Below, one piece after another: positions 4,892-8,186 of a DNA stretch of 8,186 bases. The stretch is from Acidobacteriaceae bacterium (lineage in GTDB: Bacteria; Acidobacteriota; Terriglobia; Terriglobales; Acidobacteriaceae). The stretch's first letter is position 1. Each line of letters begins with the position of its first letter. The notes below the pieces were generated by a model, which worked only from the letters and a program-made list of their open reading frames with translations, searched no databases and was not told the origin of the DNA. The translations under genes and the position numbers were made by a program. The stretch spans positions 1 to 8,186 of the forward strand of contig PKXI01000208.1 of assembly GCA_003133425.1 (NCBI GenBank). The letters are read 5' to 3'.

Positions 4892-6415
4892 TCAATGTTT
4901 TCCGTACATCTCCATCACATCCTTGCGCAGTTCCAACCGGCTCGACTCCCGCGTATAGAACATATGGCCGCCCGGATACTCCCGTACCGCAACCCGCGTC
5001 GGATCCCCCATCACCGGCATCTGGTCCACCGTAAGAATTGATCCCATGAACGGGCACGACAGATCGTTCCACCCATGCACAATCAGAACCCGCAGCTTCG
5101 GGTCCGCAGCCACAGCTTGTCTTAATTGCGGCACAGACCCCTGGCGCAGATCCTCTCCGCGATCCCAAAGCCGATTCACTTCGTACGACAGCGCGTTGTA
5201 TCGCTCATCGACTTTCCAGCCAACAGTGCGCGTAACAAAGTCCACCATCGCCGTAGTCAACGGAGCCACAATGCTGGCCAGTATCGGATCGTTGGCCCGC
5301 TGCTCCGGCGCAAACGGAAACGGATCGAACGACGTAACGTTAGAGTCATAGATCGACCCCAGCTTTCCCTCTTCGCGATGAACCTCGCGTAAATAGGCCT
5401 CCGTATCGAGTCGTCCTCCGGAGAACTTCACGAACGCCGGATCGAGTCCAGTCAACTCCGTCACCTTCGCAATCATCTTCTGAGTGGCGTCGGCATCGCC
5501 GCGTCCCTTCAACAAAGTCGTCGCGTACTCACCCTGCGTATACGCAATCACGTCCGCCATTGCCTGCGGCGTAAGCTTCTTCTCGCGCTCAAGATGTGCT
5601 GCGGTAATAGGCGGCAACGTCATAATCCACGGTATCGGCGACAGATCCCCGTTATTCTCGATCGTTGGATTCAGATACGGCGACACCAGCACCACGCCGT
5701 TCATCGCCACGCCCAGTTGCGACTGCAGATAGTAAGTAATGCGCGGCCCGCGAAATCCTCCGTAGCTCTCGCCCACCAAATACTTGCGCGAGCCAAGCCT
5801 GTCGTTCTTCACCAGCCAGTCGTAGATGACCCGCGAAAGATATTCAATGTCGGGTCCGGTGCTGTAGAAAAGTTTCTTCGCCTGATCTTCAGGAACCGTA
5901 GCCCGGCTGAACCCCGTCCCCACCGGATCGATAAAAACAAGATCCGTAAAATCCAACCAGGTCCCCGGATTATCCGTAAGCACCGGCGCATCGGATGGAC
6001 TGTCGCCTTCATTGCCGGCCTTCAAATGCTTCGGACCGATGGCGCCAAAATTCAGATACACGCTTGAAGCGCCAGGACCGCCATTCAGCGCAAACGTAAC
6101 AGGACGGTTTTCGCCTTCCATCGTGTACGCAGTCACCACCACATCGCCGGCTGCCTTGCCATCTTTATCACGCGTGGAAATTGCACCCACGGTCACGGTG
6201 TACTTCAGCGTCTTCCCATCGATCTGCATCGACTGCTGCGCATGCGCTTCTGCTGGAAAAGGAGGCAGTGCCGTCTTGTCAGCCGCCGGAGTTTTATCCG
6301 CCGAAGCCTTGTCCGCCGGCTTGTCCGCCTGTGCGCCCGCGCATGGAGCCGAAACCGCAAAACAAAGCACCCCGCAAGCAACAAATCCAACCCGTAAAAT
6401 CCGAAAAATGCTCAT
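4892..6415 (-). CDS. Secreted S10-family serine carboxypeptidase-like protein
   Basis: A 507-residue protein of peptidase family S10 (alpha/beta-hydrolase fold), whose members remove C-terminal amino acids from peptides. I start it at the ATG at 6415. The frame can be extended to a TTG at 6430, but that only adds MYLYS before an already good signal peptide (MSIFRILRVGFVACGVLCFA, cut near CAGAQA). Residues 30-50 are a Lys/Asp/Ala-rich linker. Visible S10 motifs are NGGPGASS (111-118, oxyanion region), FIDPVGTGFS (161-170), GESYGG (215-220) with nucleophile S217, HGWNDLSCPF (447-456) with D451, and PGGHMFY (481-487) with H484, so the triad is complete. No Shine-Dalgarno sits at proper distance from the ATG. 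It is divergent from the first cyclophilin gene across 68 bp and converges on the DUF1501 gene. A periplasmic or secreted peptide-degrading role is likely; the natural substrate is unknown. Confidence 0.92.
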   Translation of the reverse strand: MSIFRILRVGFVACGVLCFAVSAPCAGAQADKPADKASADKTPAADKTALPPFPAEAHAQQSMQIDGKTLKYTVTVGAISTRDKDGKAAGDVVVTAYTMEGENRPVTFALNGGPGASSVYLNFGAIGPKHLKAGNEGDSPSDAPVLTDNPGTWLDFTDLVFIDPVGTGFSRATVPEDQAKKLFYSTGPDIEYLSRVIYDWLVKNDRLGSRKYLVGESYGGFRGPRITYYLQSQLGVAMNGVVLVSPYLNPTIENNGDLSPIPWIMTLPPITAAHLEREKKLTPQAMADVIAYTQGEYATTLLKGRGDADATQKMIAKVTELTGLDPAFVKFSGGRLDTEAYLREVHREEGKLGSIYDSNVTSFDPFPFAPEQRANDPILASIVAPLTTAMVDFVTRTVGWKVDERYNALSYEVNRLWDRGEDLRQGSVPQLRQAVAADPKLRVLIVHGWNDLSCPFMGSILTVDQMPVMGDPTRVAVREYPGGHMFYTRESSRLELRKDVMEMYGKH

Positions 6416-6483
6416 TGAATAAAGATACAATCCCCGCGCCGACTAGCATCATTCCCGCCGCGTGATTTACCCTCAAATTCGGC

Positions 6484-7239
6484 ATGAAACTCAAGTTCTC
6501 ACTACTCGTTCCTGCTCTGTCCCTGCTTTACCTGACCTCCGCCCCTTTTGCTGCGCTCGCCCAGCAGTCCGCTCCGCCCACACCCCCACCGGCGCAGGAC
6601 CTGCCCGACGCCCCAACGGCTAACGTCCCAGTCACCATACCTCCCAACGGCCCCACCGTGGTAATGGACACTTCAATGGGTCGCATAACCTGCCAGTTTT
6701 TCCAGAAGCAGGCGCCGATGGCCGTCGCCAACTTCATCGCACTGGCTCTGGGCAGCAAGGACTGGACCGACCCCAACACCAAGAAGGTGCAGCACCACAA
6801 GCCGCTCTACAACGGAACCACATTCCACCGCGTCATTCCCGAGTTCATGATTCAGGGCGGCGACCCTGTCGGAACAGGCATGGGCGACCCAGGCTATGCC
6901 TTCGATGACGAGATCGATCCCAACTTGAACTTCGACCGGCCAGGCCGCCTCGCCATGGCCAACTCTGGCCCCAATACCAACGGTAGCCAGTTCTTCATCA
7001 CAGAGCAGGCTTACGACACACTCAACGGTCACTACACTCTCTTCGGCCAGTGCGACGACGCCAGCGTCGAGGTCGTCAAAGCCCTCGCTCGAGTTCCGCG
7101 CGACAGTGATGACAAGCCGAACACGCCGGTGATCCTGCAGAAGGTCACTATCGTCACTGAAGGCCAGCCCGTGCCGCCCGCGCCAAATCCTGCGGCAGCC
7201 CCCGCCCTCAAGCCACCGCCGGCCACACCCAAACCGTAA
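6484..7239 (+). CDS. Exported cyclophilin-type peptidyl-prolyl cis-trans isomerase
   Basis: A 251-residue cyclophilin that isomerises X-Pro bonds in folding proteins. Residues 1-26 are a signal peptide ending in AALA, followed by a Pro-rich linker (29-57), so it should act in the periplasm or outside the cell. The catalytic domain spans about 58-225. FHRVIPEFMIQGGD (114-127) supplies the catalytic R116 with F121, M122 and Q124, and NGSQFFIT (166-173) supplies Q169 and F171. By alignment to human cyclophilin A, the W121 position is Thr179 and the H126 position is Tyr184 (TLNGHYTLFG), an altered edge of the substrate pocket. The C-terminus (229-251) is a Pro/Ala tail ending in PPPATPKP. No clear Shine-Dalgarno precedes the ATG. 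A second cyclophilin gene follows on the same strand after 69 bp, which suggests an old duplication and co-transcription. Isomerase call strong; location inferred. Confidence 0.93.
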   Translation: MKLKFSLLVPALSLLYLTSAPFAALAQQSAPPTPPPAQDLPDAPTANVPVTIPPNGPTVVMDTSMGRITCQFFQKQAPMAVANFIALALGSKDWTDPNTKKVQHHKPLYNGTTFHRVIPEFMIQGGDPVGTGMGDPGYAFDDEIDPNLNFDRPGRLAMANSGPNTNGSQFFITEQAYDTLNGHYTLFGQCDDASVEVVKALARVPRDSDDKPNTPVILQKVTIVTEGQPVPPAPNPAAAPALKPPPATPKP

Positions 7240-7252
7240 CCTCAAAACATTC

Positions 7253-7285
7253 GGGTGACCCAGGTTTTGATTTTGAGACCTGGGA
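7253..7285. repeat. Repeat R4, copy 2, between the cyclophilin genes
   Basis: GGGTGACCCAGG and GATTTTGAGACCTGGGA match the element at 4044-4080 with few changes. CCCAGGT (7259-7265) pairs perfectly with ACCTGGG (7278-7284) around a T-rich 12-nt loop. No T-run follows, so it is not a typical terminator. It supplies the GTG and open frame just upstream of the second cyclophilin, which is why the longer start there is rejected. Confidence 0.65.
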
Positions 7286-7298
7286 ATCCTCGAAATCC

Positions 7299-7303
7299 AG
7301 GAG
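7299..7303 (+). promoter_or_regulatory. Ribosome binding site that sets the start of the second cyclophilin
   Basis: AGGAG lies 5 nt before the ATG at 7309. It favours that start over an in-frame GTG at 7255, whose extra 18 codons would come entirely from the palindromic repeat at 7253-7285 and the RBS itself. Confidence 0.8.
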
Positions 7304-7308
7304 CTCAA

Positions 7309-7839
7309 ATGGCACTCGCATCAGGAACCTACGCCGTCTTCACAACCACTGAAGGCAAGATTACCGTCCGCCTCTTCGAGAGCGACGCGCCTATCACCGT
7401 CAAAAACTTCGTTGAACTCGCCGAAGGCGCCAAGGAGTGGGTCCACCCCACTACTCGCGCAAAATCGACGGACAAGCTCTTCGACGGCACTATCTTTCAC
7501 CGCGTCATTCCCGACTTCATGATCCAGGGCGGCGACCCCACCGGCACCGGCATGGGCGGCCCCGGCTACCGCTTCCAGGACGAGACCAAGGGCTCTCCGC
7601 ACAAGTTCGACAAGCCCGGCAAGCTGGCCATGGCCAACAGCGGCCCCGGCACCAACGGATGCCAGTTCTTCATCACCGTCGCCCCAACGCCTCACCTCAC
7701 CGGCAACCACACCATCTTTGGCGAAGTTGTTGAAGGCCAGGATATCGTCACCAAAATCTCGCTCGTCCCCCGCAGCGGTCAGGACAAGCCCCACAAACCC
7801 GTCATCCTCGAGTCCGTAGTCATTGAGCGCGTTGCTTAG
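7309..7839 (+). CDS. Cytoplasmic cyclophilin-type peptidyl-prolyl cis-trans isomerase
   Basis: A 176-residue, single-domain cyclophilin (PpiB-like) without a signal peptide, so probably cytoplasmic. The domain fills the whole chain from TYAVFTTTEGKITVRLFE to VILESVVIERVA. Catalytic residues are conserved: FHRVIPDFMIQGGD (63-76) gives R65, F70, M71 and Q73; NGCQFFIT (116-123) gives Q119 and F121; PHLTGNHTIFG (128-138) gives L130 and H134. The position of human W121 is His129, as often in bacterial members. It is closely similar to the upstream exported cyclophilin through the central blocks (FHRVIP, FMIQGGDP, GTGMG, KLAMANSGP), which suggests duplication followed by gain or loss of the export signal and Pro-rich ends. 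A clear intrinsic terminator follows 21 bp after the stop, so the transcript of the pair should end there. Confidence 0.94.
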   Translation: MALASGTYAVFTTTEGKITVRLFESDAPITVKNFVELAEGAKEWVHPTTRAKSTDKLFDGTIFHRVIPDFMIQGGDPTGTGMGGPGYRFQDETKGSPHKFDKPGKLAMANSGPGTNGCQFFITVAPTPHLTGNHTIFGEVVEGQDIVTKISLVPRSGQDKPHKPVILESVVIERVA

Positions 7840-7860
7840 CAACCGATTGCGATTGAACAA

Positions 7861-7890
7861 GGCCCCCGGACTCTACTGGGGGCTCTTTTT
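7861..7890 (+). terminator. Intrinsic (Rho-independent) terminator after the cyclophilin pair
   Basis: GCCCCC (7862-7867) pairs perfectly with GGGGGC (7878-7883) around a 10-nt loop and is followed at once by TCTTTTT (7884-7890). Position, GC-rich stem and T-run are all typical. Confidence 0.88.
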
Positions 7891-8013
7891 CTGCCCTCAG
7901 AGCGACTGCCAATCGCCCACCTGTTCGCGGCTCCCCGATTCGCAACCATCCTCTGTCACTTTTCAAGCTGAACCGCATCCATATTCCAAAGAAAGTTTCA
8001 AAGCGGAGGCAGG

Positions 8014-8186
8014 ATGGCGGACATCACTGGAAACGGAATCATTGAAATACCTGGCAGCAGCCCAGTCGACAATACAGTAGAGAAGCTCAAGGCCATCCTC
8101 AAGGCAAAAGGTGTGACGCTAACCGCATCGATCGATCACAGCGGCGAAGCTGAAAAAGTAGGCATCGCGATGCGGCCCACAAAGCT
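8014..8186 (+). CDS. DUF302 domain-containing protein (N-terminal part, runs off the window)
   Basis: An open frame from the ATG at 8014 continues to the window end, giving 57 residues that start MADITGNGIIEIPGSSPVDN. GGAGG at 8005-8009 lies 4 nt before the ATG. The stretch TVEKLKAILKAKGVTL (21-36) followed by IDHSGEAEKVGIAMRPTKL matches the start of DUF302 domains: an amphipathic helix, then the IDHSGEAEKVG and MRPTKL blocks. DUF302 proteins are small and of unsettled biochemical role. There is no signal peptide, so this one is probably cytoplasmic. It has its own upstream region behind the terminator at 7861-7890 and so is probably a separate transcription unit. The 3' end cannot be seen, so a fusion to another domain cannot be excluded. 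Confidence 0.85.
   Translation, partial: MADITGNGIIEIPGSSPVDNTVEKLKAILKAKGVTLTASIDHSGEAEKVGIAMRPTK

Noticed and set aside
4718..5041. 107-residue plus-strand frame with a repeated SEHL-like pattern
   Set aside because: Its first half is the degenerate 33-bp array and its second half is antisense to the end of the S10 peptidase. No family resemblance or ribosome binding site.
6416..6430. TTG start for the S10 peptidase, five codons upstream of the ATG
   Set aside because: It would put MYLYS before a complete signal peptide, and the only G-rich stretch abuts the TTG with no spacing.
7255..7308. GTG start for the second cyclophilin
   Set aside because: The added residues are encoded by the R4 palindrome, while AGGAG at 7299-7303 is correctly placed for the ATG at 7309.
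7823..8080. 85-residue plus-strand frame after the second cyclophilin
   Set aside because: It begins inside the cyclophilin end, runs through the terminator and overlaps the DUF302 gene in another frame.
1..8186. Defence system, prophage, transposase or RNA gene
   Set aside because: All long frames are explained by housekeeping or exported proteins; no such motifs, and no tRNA- or rRNA-like sequence, were seen.

Overview
The window looks like chromosomal DNA of an acidobacterium, most likely order Terriglobales (Edaphobacter, Granulicella or Terriglobus type). This is inferred from three things: high-GC, C-ending codon use; the adjacent DUF1800/DUF1501 pair; and intergenic palindromic repeats (GGGTGCCCCATCCTTGCG..., TCATCCTGAGCG...) that I associate with that group. 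No database search was possible.

Layout. Positions 1-273 hold a possible C-terminal tail of an upstream gene, one dispersed repeat and a potentially structured leader. Next come two plus-strand genes for exported proteins: a DUF1800 protein (274-2472) and a Tat-type DUF1501 protein (2703-3953), separated by 230 bp that contain palindromic repeats. From 3954 to 4891 lies a convergent intergenic region of about 940 bp with no convincing gene. It holds at least six repeat types: stem-loop elements, a TTGCTY hexamer array, and an AT-richer degenerate array of about 33 bp period containing a 16-bp inverted repeat. A secreted S10 serine carboxypeptidase-like protein is encoded on the minus strand (4892-6415). 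Divergently, after only 68 bp, come two cyclophilin-type peptidyl-prolyl isomerases: one with a signal peptide (6484-7239) and one without (7309-7839). A clear intrinsic terminator follows (7861-7890). The window ends inside a DUF302-domain gene that starts at 8014.

How the genes work together. DUF1800 and DUF1501 proteins are a well-known neighbouring pair of unclear biochemical role, and both are predicted to be exported here. The S10 peptidase and the first cyclophilin are also predicted to leave the cytoplasm. The theme is therefore envelope and periplasmic protein handling, with the second cyclophilin as the cytoplasmic counterpart. I found no defence system, CRISPR array, transposase, tRNA or rRNA.

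The most interesting material is non-coding. Several repeat families keep constant ends while their palindromic cores vary, with one compensatory base-pair change between copies. There is also the 33-bp array with its inverted unit, and a possible three-way-junction leader before the DUF1800 gene.
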